Of a stretch of 64,000 bases of DNA, positions 17,218 to 25,789 are shown piece by piece. Source of the DNA: Pseudomonas viridiflava (GTDB lineage: Bacteria; Pseudomonadota; Gammaproteobacteria; Pseudomonadales; Pseudomonadaceae). The stretch spans positions 1-64,000 of the forward strand of contig NZ_UWFN01000328.1 of assembly GCF_900602065.1 (NCBI RefSeq), given 5' to 3'. The translations under genes and the position numbers were made by a program. The notes under the pieces are model-generated. The model searched no databases. It saw only the letters and a program-made list of their open reading frames with translations, and was not told where the DNA came from. The number at the start of each line of letters is the position of its first letter. Positions within the stretch are counted from its first letter, which is position 1.

Positions 17218-17661
17218 ATGCCCACCCAAGAAAAGCAGCAGAACAACCAGCTGAACGGTGACTTCAAGCCTTACGAACTCGGTAAGGGTGAAGAGTATAT
17301 GAGCGCTGAAATGCGCGGCCACTTCACGAAAATCCTCAACGGCTGGAAGCAGCAGTTGATGAATGAAGTCGATCGCACCATGACTCACATGAAGGACGAG
17401 GCTGCCAACTTTCCTGATCCGGCCGATCGCGCCAGCCAGGAAGAAGAATTCAGTCTTGAACTTCGCGCTCGTGATCGCGAGCGCAAGTTGATCAAGAAGA
17501 TCGACAAGACGCTGCAACTGATCGAAGACGAAGAATACGGCTGGTGCGAATCGTGCGGTGTAGAGATCGGCATCCGCCGCCTCGAAGCCCGCCCGACCGC
17601 CGACCTTTGCATCGACTGCAAAACGCTGGCAGAAATCAAGGAAAAGCAGGTCGGCAAGTAA
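17218..17661 (+). CDS. dksA: RNA polymerase-binding transcription factor DksA
   Basis: Secondary-channel regulator of RNA polymerase that works with ppGpp in the stringent response, repressing rRNA and activating amino-acid genes. An N-terminal coiled coil (about residues 30-105) is followed by a four-cysteine zinc finger (C-E-S-C ... C-I-D-C, about 114-138). The conserved coiled-coil tip is present (F-P-D-P-A-D-R-A-S). Length 147. I chose M-P-T-Q-E-K at 17218 because GTGAGAGGCGG precedes it and the family starts there. It ends in a terminator. Confidence 0.97.
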   Translation: MPTQEKQQNNQLNGDFKPYELGKGEEYMSAEMRGHFTKILNGWKQQLMNEVDRTMTHMKDEAANFPDPADRASQEEEFSLELRARDRERKLIKKIDKTLQLIEDEEYGWCESCGVEIGIRRLEARPTADLCIDCKTLAEIKEKQVGK

Positions 17662-17683
17662 TACGACCCGCAACCTTGCACAC

Positions 17684-17711
17684 AAAGGACGCTTCGGCGT
17701 CCTTTGTTGTT
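17684..17711 (+). terminator. intrinsic terminator after dksA
   Basis: AAAGGACGC, a TTCG tetraloop and GCGTCCTTT, followed by the T-rich GTTGTTT, 22 bp past the dksA stop. Confidence 0.85.
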
Positions 17712-17781
17712 TCCAGCTCAGCCAATGCCCCTTTAGCAGCCAACTCTTCTCAACAACACGTAACTATCTGAGTTTACGCAC

Positions 17782-17881
17782 AACCTGTGGGACCGGATTC
17801 ATCCGGGAATGCGGCATTCATGGCGACGATGATGTGGCGGATGTACTGGCCTCTTCCCGGATGAATCCGGTCCCACAGGTT
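17782..17881. repeat. REPIN-like inverted repeat, family B (CCGGATTCATCCGGGAA)
   Basis: A 100-bp inverted repeat whose arms AACCTGTGGGACCGGATTC... are near-perfect over about 29 bp. The inner arm has its own palindrome CCGGATTCATCCGG. It sits between dksA and gluQ and is the only copy of this family in the window. Confidence 0.88.
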
Positions 17882-17966
17882 CTCTGTTTTCCGCGCAACA
17901 GCGCGGTGTCATAGACGCCGGACGATCTCCTACAGATATCCGACACTATCCAGTAACATCCGCCCC

Positions 17967-18854
17967 ATGAAATCCCCCTCTTACATCGGGCGCTTTGCGC
18001 CAACGCCCAGCGGTTATCTGCACTTCGGCTCACTGGTCGCAGCGGTGGCGTCTTATCTCGACGCGCGCTCAGTCGGTGGCCAGTGGCTAATGCGCATGGA
18101 AGACCTCGACCCGCCACGAGAAGTCGCGGGGGCTCAAAGCGCCATTCTTGAGACGATCGAACGCTACGGCTTTGAATGGGATGGCCAACTGGTCACGCAG
18201 AGCCATCGTCACGAGGCTTATCAGGAAGTCATCAATCGCTGGTTCAATCACGGTCTTGCCTACGCCTGTACTTGCTCGCGCAAACAGCTCGAACCGTTTC
18301 AGGGTATCTATCCGGGCACTTGCAGAAACGCCGGACACTCGCCTGATAACGCTGCCATCCGCATCCGTGTACCCGAACTGCTGTACCGGTTCGAGGACCG
18401 GGTACAAGGCACGTTTCAACAACATCTTGGCCGGGAAGTCGGCGACTTTGTCATACGCCGTCGCGACGGGTTTTATGCCTATCAACTGGCAGTCGTCATT
18501 GATGACGCCATGCAGGGTGTTACCGATATCGTCCGCGGCGCCGACCTGCTCGACTCTACCCCGCGCCAGCTTTACCTTCAGGAATTACTCGGCGCACCGC
18601 AACCGCGCTATCTGCATGTACCACTGATTACCCAGCCCGACGGCCACAAGCTTGGTAAAAGCTATCGTTCGCCGCCCCTGGAAGCCGATCAGGCCACGCC
18701 TCTGCTGTTGAGGGCATTGCGCGCACTGGGCCAGGAAACAGAATCAGCACTCGCTTACGGCACACCTCAGGAAGTATTGAACTGGGCAATCGAGCGCTGG
18801 AACGTTTCCGCAATTCCTCGTCTGCGGAACCTTGAGGAGGCTGCAATAGACTGA
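17967..18854 (+). CDS. gluQ: glutamyl-Q tRNA(Asp) synthetase
   Basis: Truncated glutamyl-tRNA synthetase paralogue (GluQRS) that attaches glutamate to the queuosine base in the anticodon of tRNA-Asp. The HIGH-type motif is in A-P-T-P-S-G-Y-L-H-F-G-S-L (residues 10-22) and the KMSKS-like motif is H-K-L-G-K-S. The zinc ligands are C-T-C-S and Y-P-G-T-C in between (about residues 100-120). The anticodon-binding domain is missing, as expected; length is 295. It follows dksA as in E. coli. Confidence 0.95.
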   Translation: MKSPSYIGRFAPTPSGYLHFGSLVAAVASYLDARSVGGQWLMRMEDLDPPREVAGAQSAILETIERYGFEWDGQLVTQSHRHEAYQEVINRWFNHGLAYACTCSRKQLEPFQGIYPGTCRNAGHSPDNAAIRIRVPELLYRFEDRVQGTFQQHLGREVGDFVIRRRDGFYAYQLAVVIDDAMQGVTDIVRGADLLDSTPRQLYLQELLGAPQPRYLHVPLITQPDGHKLGKSYRSPPLEADQATPLLLRALRALGQETESALAYGTPQEVLNWAIERWNVSAIPRLRNLEEAAID

Positions 18855-18977
18855 GATAGAGCGGTCGACGCAAACTGGCAGACGCTGCCGCTCACGCGAC
18901 GCTTGCAGGTTACTCGCCATCCGTTACCATGCCGCTCCTCAACTGCCGCAACGCGAATGAATCGTGAAGGAGGCCAA

Positions 18978-19154
18978 ATGTATATTTACCGCTTGGTCTT
19001 GTTGCTGGTAGTCGGCATTTACCTGTTTTCGCCCGCCATCATGGATTGGTGGATTGACGCCACCGGCGCATGGTATCGGCCTTATTTGCTATGGCTGATC
19101 CTGATCGTAGTGACCTTCATTCTGCAGAGTCAAAAAGATGCCGATGAGCTTTAG
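18978..19154 (+). CDS. cbrX: CbrX, small membrane protein translationally coupled to cbrA
   Basis: 58-residue protein with two hydrophobic segments (M-Y-I-Y-R-L-V-L-L-L..., residues 1-18, and Y-L-L-W-L-I-L-I-V-V..., about 34-50). GAAGGAGG lies 5-6 bases before the ATG at 18978. Its last 17 bp overlap the start of cbrA in another frame, so ribosomes translating cbrX can reinitiate at cbrA. Known pseudomonad work describes a cbrXAB operon with this arrangement. The molecular function of the peptide is not known. Confidence 0.85.
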   Translation: MYIYRLVLLLVVGIYLFSPAIMDWWIDATGAWYRPYLLWLILIVVTFILQSQKDADEL

Positions 19155-22092
19155 CCTGACCCAGATGATTCTGGTCAGCGCCGCCTATCTGCTCATGCTG
19201 TTTGGTGTGGCATGGATCAGCGAACGCGGCGTCATCCCGCGCTGGGTGATCCGCCACCCGCTGACCTACACCCTTTCCCTCGGTGTTTACGCCAGTGCCT
19301 GGGCCTTCTACGGCACGGTGGGTCTGGCGTACCAGTACGGTTACGGCTTCCTTTCCAGCTACCTCGGGGTTTCCGGCGCATTTCTGCTGGCGCCCGTGTT
19401 GCTCTATCCGATCCTGCGTATCACCCGCACCTATCAACTCTCGTCCCTCGCGGACCTGTTCGCGTTCCGCTTTCGCAGCACCTGGGCGGGAGCACTGACC
19501 ACGATATTCATGTTGATTGGCGTCCTGCCGCTACTGGCGCTGCAGATCCAGGCCGTCGCCGACTCGATTGGCATCCTGACCCGCGAGCCCGTCCAGGATC
19601 GAGTTGCCGTAGCGTTCTGCGCACTGATTACCCTGTTCACGATTTTCTTCGGCTCGCGCCACATCGCCACCCGCGAGAAACATGAAGGACTGGTGTTCGC
19701 CATCGCCTTTGAATCGGTGATCAAGCTGGTGGCCATCGGCGGCATTGGCCTTTATGCCTTGTATGGCGTGTTCGACGGCCCGCAACAACTTGAACTGTGG
19801 CTGCTGCAGAATCAAGCTACCCTCGCCGCCCTGCATACCCCCCTGCAGGAAGGCCCGTGGCGCACACTGTTACTGGTGTTCTTCGCCTCAGCCATCGTCA
19901 TGCCGCACATGTACCACATGACGTTTACCGAGAATCTCAACCCGCGATCGCTGGTCAGCGCAAGCTGGGGCCTGCCGCTGTTCCTGTTGCTGATGAGTCT
20001 GGCCGTACCGTTAATTCTGTGGGCAGGGCTCAAACTTGGCGCCACCACCAGCCCCGAGTTTTTTACTTTGGGCATCGGCATCGCGGTAAACAGCAAGTCC
20101 CTGGCGTTGCTGGCTTATGTGGGTGGTCTGTCGGCGGCCAGCGGTCTGATCATCGTCACCACGCTGGCGCTGTCGGGCATGGCGCTAAACCATCTGGTGC
20201 TGCCGCTTTATCAGCCTCCGGCCGAGGGCAATATCTACCGCTGGCTGAAATGGACCCGTCGCGCCTTGATCGTGGCGATCATCATGGCTGGTTACGGTTT
20301 TTACCTGCTGCTGGGTGCCCAGCAGAACCTGGCCAATCTGGGCATCGTCGCGTTTGTCGCCACGCTTCAGTTTCTGCCCGGCGTGCTCTCAGTGCTGTAT
20401 TGGCCCGCCGCCAATCGCCGCGGCTTCATCGCCGGGTTGCTGGCGGGTATCACGGTCTGGGTTTTCAGCATGTTGTTGCCGTTGATTGGCGACCTCCAAA
20501 GCGTCTACCTACCGCTGCTGAACAAGATCTACAAACTGAACGAGACCAGTTGGCACATGGCAGCGATTGCTTCGCTGGCCGTCAACGTGCTGGTCTTCAC
20601 GCTGATTTCGCTGTTCAGCAACCCAAGCCCCGAAGAAGCCAGCGCTGCCGAAGCGTGCGCTGTAGATAACGTACGTCGCCCGCAGCGCCGCGAGCTACAC
20701 GCTGTATCGCCTCAGGAGTTCGCCACGCAACTGGCCAAACCCTTGGGGGCCAAGGCCGCACAAAAAGAAGTCGAGCAGGCGTTGCGCGATCTTTACCTGC
20801 CATTCGACGAACGTCGGCCTTACGCGTTGCGCCGGTTAAGGGACAGAATCGAAGCCAACCTCTCAGGCTTGATGGGCCCCAGCGTGGCACAGGACATGGT
20901 TGAAACGTTTTTGCCGTATAAATCCAGCGGCGAGAACTATGTCACCGAAGACATCCACTTCATCGAGAGCCGGCTTGAGGACTACCACTCGCGCCTGACC
21001 GGTCTGGCAGCTGAGCTTGACGCGCTGCGCCGCTATCACCGCCAGACACTTCAAGAGCTACCGATGGGTGTGTGTTCGCTGGCCAAGGATCAGGAAATCC
21101 TGATGTGGAACAAAGCCATGGAAGAACTCACCGGCATTGCCGCCCAGCGCGTCGTGGGCTCTCGGCTTGAGACCATTACCGAACCCTGGAAAGAATTGCT
21201 CAGCGGCTTCATTAATGTGCCCGACGAACACTTGCATAAGCAGCGCTTGCCTCTGGATGGTCAAATCCGTTGGCTGAATCTGCACAAAGCCGCTATCGAT
21301 GAACCACTGGCACCGGGCAACAGCGGGCTGGTGCTGCTGGTTGAAGACCTGACCGAAACGCAGATGCTGGAAGACAAACTGGTGCACTCCGAGCGCCTTG
21401 CCAGTATTGGTCGCCTGGCAGCCGGGGTTGCCCACGAGATCGGCAACCCGATTACCGGCATTGCCTGCCTTGCGCAAAACCTGCGCGAAGAGCGTGAGGA
21501 AGATGGTGAACTGACCGAAATCAGCAGCCAGATCCTCGAACAGACCAAGCGTGTTTCACGCATCGTTCAATCATTGATGAGTTTCGCCCATGCAGGCAGC
21601 CATCAACATAGCGATGAAGCGGTTTGCCTGGCTGAAGTGGCACAGGATGCCATTGGCCTGCTGGCGTTGAACCGGCGCAACTTCGAAGTCCAGTTCTATA
21701 ACCTGTGCAACCCCGAACACTGGGTCGACGGTGATCCGCAGCGGCTCGCACAGGTACTGATCAACCTGCTCTCCAACGCCCGCGACGCCTCACCTGCCGG
21801 TAGCGCCGTCAGGGTCAGGAGCGAAGTATCCGAACACACTGTCGATCTGATCGTAGAAGACGAAGGCAGTGGAATTCCGAAAGCAATCATGGATCGATTG
21901 TTCGAACCGTTCTTCACCACCAAGGACCCGGGTGAAGGGACTGGACTGGGCCTCGCGCTGGTCTATTCCATCGTTGAAGAGCATTATGGACAGATCACCA
22001 TCGACAGCCCGGTTGATACCGAGCACGAGCGCGGGACCCGTATTCGGGTCACACTGCCACGCCATGTCGAAGCGACGTCCGCCGTGAAATGA
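19138..22092 (+). CDS. cbrA: sensor histidine kinase CbrA with SLC5-type transporter domain
   Basis: Sensor of the CbrAB system controlling use of many carbon and nitrogen sources, including histidine, arginine and proline, and catabolite repression through CrcZ. The N-terminal ~500 residues form about 12-13 membrane helices of the sodium:solute symporter fold. They are followed by a linker, a PAS-like domain (about 640-740), HisKA with the phospho-accepting His766 (V-A-H-E-I-G-N-P) and a HATPase domain with D-E-G-S-G-I-P and G-T-G-L-G-L-A. Length 984 matches the family. The start lies inside the cbrX 3' end. Another ATG two codons on is possible. Confidence 0.96.
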   Translation: MPMSFSLTQMILVSAAYLLMLFGVAWISERGVIPRWVIRHPLTYTLSLGVYASAWAFYGTVGLAYQYGYGFLSSYLGVSGAFLLAPVLLYPILRITRTYQLSSLADLFAFRFRSTWAGALTTIFMLIGVLPLLALQIQAVADSIGILTREPVQDRVAVAFCALITLFTIFFGSRHIATREKHEGLVFAIAFESVIKLVAIGGIGLYALYGVFDGPQQLELWLLQNQATLAALHTPLQEGPWRTLLLVFFASAIVMPHMYHMTFTENLNPRSLVSASWGLPLFLLLMSLAVPLILWAGLKLGATTSPEFFTLGIGIAVNSKSLALLAYVGGLSAASGLIIVTTLALSGMALNHLVLPLYQPPAEGNIYRWLKWTRRALIVAIIMAGYGFYLLLGAQQNLANLGIVAFVATLQFLPGVLSVLYWPAANRRGFIAGLLAGITVWVFSMLLPLIGDLQSVYLPLLNKIYKLNETSWHMAAIASLAVNVLVFTLISLFSNPSPEEASAAEACAVDNVRRPQRRELHAVSPQEFATQLAKPLGAKAAQKEVEQALRDLYLPFDERRPYALRRLRDRIEANLSGLMGPSVAQDMVETFLPYKSSGENYVTEDIHFIESRLEDYHSRLTGLAAELDALRRYHRQTLQELPMGVCSLAKDQEILMWNKAMEELTGIAAQRVVGSRLETITEPWKELLSGFINVPDEHLHKQRLPLDGQIRWLNLHKAAIDEPLAPGNSGLVLLVEDLTETQMLEDKLVHSERLASIGRLAAGVAHEIGNPITGIACLAQNLREEREEDGELTEISSQILEQTKRVSRIVQSLMSFAHAGSHQHSDEAVCLAEVAQDAIGLLALNRRNFEVQFYNLCNPEHWVDGDPQRLAQVLINLLSNARDASPAGSAVRVRSEVSEHTVDLIVEDEGSGIPKAIMDRLFEPFFTTKDPGEGTGLGLALVYSIVEEHYGQITIDSPVDTEHERGTRIRVTLPRHVEATSAVK

Positions 22093-22114
22093 GCCCGTCG
22101 AGAGAATTGAATAA

Positions 22115-23545
22115 ATGCCCCATATTCTGATCGTCGAAGACGAAACAATCATCCGCTCGGCCCTTCGCCGCCTGCTGGAACGTAACCAGTACCAGGTCAG
22201 CGAAGCAGGTTCGGTGCAGGAAGCACAGGAACGTTTCAGCATTCCTTCGTTTGATCTGATCGTCAGCGATTTGCGCTTGCCCGGGGCTCCCGGCACTGAG
22301 CTGATAAAGCTCGGCGAGGGCAAACCGGTGCTGATCATGACCAGCTACGCCAGCCTGCGCTCGGCTGTCGACTCCATGAAAATGGGCGCCGTCGATTACA
22401 TTGCCAAGCCATTCGATCACGACGAAATGCTTCAGGCAGTTGCCCGTATCCTGCGCGATCGCCAGACCGTGCAAAGCATTCAGGCTGACCGCAGCGCCGC
22501 CAAAGCCGGTAACCCGGACAAAGCTGGCGTTGATAACAGCAATGGCGAGATCGGCATCATTGGCTCCTGCGCCCCCATGCAGGATCTCTACAGCAAGATT
22601 CGCAAGGTCGCCCCTACCGATTCGAACGTGCTGATTCAGGGCGAATCAGGCACGGGTAAAGAGTTGGTTGCGCGCGCACTGCATAACCTTTCGCGCCGGG
22701 CAAAAGCCCCGATGATTTCGGTTAACTGTGCGGCGATTCCGGAAACACTGATCGAGTCTGAGTTGTTCGGTCACGAAAAAGGCGCGTTCACCGGCGCCAG
22801 CGCTGGTCGTGCCGGGCTGGTGGAAGCGGCCGATGGCGGTACGCTGTTCCTCGACGAAATTGGCGAATTGCCACTCGAAGCCCAGGCGCGTCTATTGCGC
22901 GTGCTGCAAGAGGGCGAAATTCGTCGTGTGGGTTCAGTCCAGTCACAGAAAGTGGACGTACGCCTGATCGCGGCCACCCACCGGGATCTCAAGAGCCTGG
23001 CCAAAGTCGGCCAGTTCCGCGAAGACCTTTATTACCGTCTGCACGTTATTGCCCTGAAGCTCCCCGCACTGCGCGAGCGCGGTAACGATGTGCTGGATAT
23101 CGCTCGCGCCTTCCTGACCCGACAAAGTCTCAAAGCCGGTCGTAACGATCTGAGGTTTGCTCCCGACGCAGAGCTCGCCATTCGCCAGTACACCTGGCCA
23201 GGCAACGTTCGCGAACTGGAAAACGCTGTGGAACGGGCCGTCATCCTGTGTGAAAGCCCGGAAATCTCAGCCGAGCTGCTGGGCATCGACATTGAGCTCA
23301 GCGATCTGGAAGACGAAGACTTCATCGGCCTCGCTCCCCAGCAAGGCTCGGCAAGCTCCACCAGCCACGAACCTACCGAAGATCTGTCCCTTGAGGACTA
23401 TTTTCAGCACTTCGTGCTGGAGCATCAGGACCACATGACCGAGACAGAGCTGGCGCGCAAACTGGGCGTCAGTCGCAAATGCCTGTGGGAACGTCGCCAG
23501 CGCTTGGGCATTCCTCGTCGCAAAGGCGTTGCCAGCGAAACCTGA
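22115..23545 (+). CDS. cbrB: sigma54-dependent response regulator CbrB (NtrC family)
   Basis: DNA-binding response regulator activated by CbrA. A receiver domain (residues 1-120) carries the phospho-acceptor Asp52 in L-I-V-S-D-L-R-L-P. The AAA+ domain (about 145-380) has Walker A G-E-S-G-T-G-K-E and the sigma54-contacting loop G-A-F-T-G-A. A Fis-type helix-turn-helix is at the C-terminus (E-T-E-L-A-R-K-L-G-V-S-R-K). It starts 22 bp after cbrA. Its main known target, crcZ, lies immediately downstream with matching operator and promoter. It ends at a terminator. Confidence 0.97.
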   Translation: MPHILIVEDETIIRSALRRLLERNQYQVSEAGSVQEAQERFSIPSFDLIVSDLRLPGAPGTELIKLGEGKPVLIMTSYASLRSAVDSMKMGAVDYIAKPFDHDEMLQAVARILRDRQTVQSIQADRSAAKAGNPDKAGVDNSNGEIGIIGSCAPMQDLYSKIRKVAPTDSNVLIQGESGTGKELVARALHNLSRRAKAPMISVNCAAIPETLIESELFGHEKGAFTGASAGRAGLVEAADGGTLFLDEIGELPLEAQARLLRVLQEGEIRRVGSVQSQKVDVRLIAATHRDLKSLAKVGQFREDLYYRLHVIALKLPALRERGNDVLDIARAFLTRQSLKAGRNDLRFAPDAELAIRQYTWPGNVRELENAVERAVILCESPEISAELLGIDIELSDLEDEDFIGLAPQQGSASSTSHEPTEDLSLEDYFQHFVLEHQDHMTETELARKLGVSRKCLWERRQRLGIPRRKGVASET

Positions 23546-23586
23546 CCACAAGGCTCTGGCCTGCGCCTTCCGGCCAGACCAGAAAC

Positions 23587-23612
23587 TGTTACCTCAACAG
23601 GTGGGCGTAACA
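23587..23612 (+). promoter_or_regulatory. CbrB upstream activating site of crcZ
   Basis: TGTTAC (23587-23592), 14 bases, GTAACA (23607-23612): an inverted repeat matching the known CbrB site (TGTTAC-N12-14-GTAACA, from memory). It lies about 125 bp upstream of the sigma54 promoter, a usual enhancer distance, and overlaps the start of the cbrB terminator. Confidence 0.82.
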
Positions 23613-23652
23613 AAAGCCGGGGTTTACGGTAACGAAAACCCCGGCTTTTTTG
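23612..23652 (+). terminator. intrinsic terminator after cbrB
   Basis: AAAAGCCGGGGTTT, a 9-base loop, then AAAACCCCGGCTTTTTT: an 11-bp-plus stem with a T run, 66 bp past the cbrB stop and before the crcZ promoter. Confidence 0.9.
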
Positions 23653-23711
23653 TGCCGCCAAAAAGCCATCTAATCGCTGAAAGCCCCGGTTTTAAAGGGT
23701 TTTCAAAAGTT

Positions 23712-23727
23712 GGCACAGGTCCTGCTA
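23712..23727 (+). promoter_or_regulatory. sigma54 promoter of crcZ
   Basis: TGGCAC (23712-23717), five bases, then CTGCT, with GG at 23713-23714 and GC at 23725-23726, exactly 12 bases apart as required for -24/-12 elements. Transcription is expected to start near 23737. Confidence 0.88.
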
Positions 23728-23736
23728 TATCTACCA

Positions 23737-24100
23737 GTACAAGAACAACAAAAACACGCAGTGCTAAACACCATAATAAAAACAATACGAATCGACTCAC
23801 GCATAACAAGAACAACACGGCGGAGGCGCAGCTAACTGATTCTTTTGGAGAGGCGTTGTATTTGGGGCTTGCCCCGCAACCAGGCTGAGAACAACAAAAA
23901 CTACCCTTAGGTAGCGCCTGAACTGGTTGGATCGAATGATCATTGCAACACAGCGACCAAAGCAATCCGTTTGCTCTTGACTCCCGATTGGGAGGTTTCA
24001 CAGACGAAAGTCTCGTGAATGGGCACTCAACAAAAACAAGAAGCCCACAGACAAAATAAAAATAAGAGCACGCACTTTGGGGGAGCTTCGGCTCCCCCAG
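23737..24100 (+). ncRNA. crcZ: CrcZ small RNA, decoy for Hfq/Crc
   Basis: CbrB- and sigma54-dependent sRNA that relieves catabolite repression by sequestering Hfq (with Crc) on A-rich CA motifs. I see five such tracts: AAGAACAACAAAAAC at 23742, AACAAGAACAACA at 23805, GAGAACAACAAAAAC at 23887, AACAAAAACAAGAA at 24029 and ACAAAATAAAAATAAG at 24051. The location between cbrB and pcnB is the known crcZ position. The 3' end is set by a GGGGGAGC-TTCG-GCTCCCCC hairpin, giving about 364 nt. No protein-coding frame is plausible here. Confidence 0.93.
24079..24098 (+). terminator. 3' hairpin of CrcZ
   Basis: GGGGGAGC (24079-24086), TTCG, GCTCCCCC (24091-24098): a perfect 8-bp stem with a stable tetraloop. 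The following bases are not a T run, so termination may be less efficient than usual or aided by other factors. Confidence 0.75.
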
Positions 24101-24171
24101 TAGCTTCTGAAAGAAACTCCCTCCTGACACATCCCCAGATTGAAATGCGCTCTCAATGAATCACCGAATCC

Positions 24172-24243
24172 TGTAGGAGCTGCCGAAGGCTGCGAAAGCA
24201 TTCTCATGGCAGACCCAATTCGCAGCCTTCGGCAACTCCTACA
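24172..24243. repeat. REPIN-like inverted repeat, family A
   Basis: 72 bp; TGTAGGAGCTGCCGAAGG with its inverted partner, one mismatch in the right arm (GGCAACTCC for GGCAGCTCC). It sits between crcZ and pcnB. Confidence 0.9.
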
Positions 24244-24379
24244 GATCTCAGCGCCTGGCAGATGGCTTAACACCATCGCGCAGCTTCCTACACCATCCCC
24301 TGACTAAATGCTAGAATCCCCGCCCATCATGCGGTCATTCTTCGTTTATGGCCGAATATTCCTTCAAACAGTGCATCCC

Positions 24380-25783
24380 ATGCTGAAGAAGCTGTTCCAG
24401 TCATTCCGTACTCCACTGCGTAAACCGCAGCAACATATTCGCAGCACGCCTGAAGTGCTCAACAGCAGCCAACACTCGCTGCAACGCGGCCAATTCAGTC
24501 GCTATGCGGTGAATATTGTCGAACGCCTGCAAAATGCCGGCTATCAGGCTTATCTGGTTGGCGGCTGTGTCCGTGACCTGATGCTGAATATCACGCCCAA
24601 GGACTTCGACGTCGCCACCAGCGCCACTCCGGAGCAGGTGCGTGCCGAATTCCGTAACGCCCGTATCATTGGCCGCCGCTTCAAACTGGTCCACATCCAC
24701 TTCGGTCGAGAAATCATCGAAGTGGCCACGTTCCGCGCCAACCATCCGCAAGATGATGAAGAAGAGGACAGCAATCAGTCCTCGCGTAATGAAAGCGGGC
24801 GGATTCTGCGCGACAACGTTTACGGCACCCTTGAAGACGACGCCCAGCGCCGCGATTTCACCATCAACGCGCTGTATTACGATCCGGTCAGCGAGCGCAT
24901 TCTCGACTACGCCAACGGCGTACATGACATTCGCAATCGCCTGATCCGTCTGATTGGTGATCCGGAGCAGCGTTATAAAGAAGACCCGGTCCGCATGCTG
25001 CGTGCCGTGCGTTTCGCCGCCAAGCTGGATTTCGGTATCGAGAAGCACAGCGCCACGCCGATCCGACCGCTGGCACCGATGCTGCGCGATATCCCTTCGG
25101 CACGACTGTTCGAAGAAGTGCTCAAACTGTTCCTGTCCGGCTACGCCGAGCCTACCTTCGAAATGCTGGTAGATCTGGAACTGTTCGACCCGCTGTTCCC
25201 GGCCAGCGCCAAGGCCTTGGAATATCGCCCGACGTACACCCACACGCTGATCAGCCAGGCCCTGGCCAACACTGACCTGCGGATCAAACAGAACAAACCG
25301 GTCACTCCGGCATTCCTGTTCGCGGCACTGTTGTGGCCTGCCTTGCCAGCCAAAGTGCTGCGCCTGCAAGAGCGCGGCATGCCGCCGATACCGGCCATGC
25401 AGGAAGCAGCCAACGAGCTGATCATCGAGCAGTGCCAGCGCATTGCCATTCCAAAGCGCTTCACCATGCCGATTCGGGAAATCTGGGACATGCAGGAGCG
25501 TCTGCCACGCCGCTCCGGTAAGCGTGCTGACCTGTTGCTCGATAATCCACGCTTCAGGGCCGGGTACGATTTCCTGCTGCTGCGTGAAAGCGCGGGCGAA
25601 GAAACCGATGGTCTTGGCGAATGGTGGACCGATTATCAGGACGCCAACGACAGCGAACGCCGTAACATGATCAGCGAACTGGGTAGCAAACCCGACGCCG
25701 GCGCGCCTCGCAAACGCCGCCGCAGCAGTGGCCCTAAACGCAAACGTGCCGGTGGTGACGCGCCGGCCGCATCGGGCGAGTAA
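24380..25783 (+). CDS. pcnB: poly(A) polymerase I
   Basis: Adds poly(A) tails to RNA 3' ends and so promotes decay by exonucleases such as PNPase. The nucleotidyltransferase core has Y-L-V-G-G-C-V-R-D-L and P-K-D-F-D-V-A-T with the catalytic aspartates, then the class II RNA-binding domain and a basic C-terminal tail (R-K-R-R-R-S-S-G-P-K-R-K-R). I chose M-L-K-K-L at 24380 (467 residues), which fits family length; the frame is open to 24308 but that start is not conserved. Order pcnB-folK-panB-panC is as in enterics. Confidence 0.94.
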   Translation: MLKKLFQSFRTPLRKPQQHIRSTPEVLNSSQHSLQRGQFSRYAVNIVERLQNAGYQAYLVGGCVRDLMLNITPKDFDVATSATPEQVRAEFRNARIIGRRFKLVHIHFGREIIEVATFRANHPQDDEEEDSNQSSRNESGRILRDNVYGTLEDDAQRRDFTINALYYDPVSERILDYANGVHDIRNRLIRLIGDPEQRYKEDPVRMLRAVRFAAKLDFGIEKHSATPIRPLAPMLRDIPSARLFEEVLKLFLSGYAEPTFEMLVDLELFDPLFPASAKALEYRPTYTHTLISQALANTDLRIKQNKPVTPAFLFAALLWPALPAKVLRLQERGMPPIPAMQEAANELIIEQCQRIAIPKRFTMPIREIWDMQERLPRRSGKRADLLLDNPRFRAGYDFLLLRESAGEETDGLGEWWTDYQDANDSERRNMISELGSKPDAGAPRKRRRSSGPKRKRAGGDAPAASGE

Positions 25784-25789
25784 CAACCT

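Noticed and set aside
23737..24100. CRISPR-like spacing of A-rich motifs
   Set aside because: The A-rich words are short, unevenly spaced and not true repeats; they are Hfq/Crc sites of CrcZ.
23624..24130. 168-codon minus-strand frame across crcZ
   Set aside because: Phe/Leu-rich product of reading the A-rich CrcZ backwards; the sRNA explains the region.
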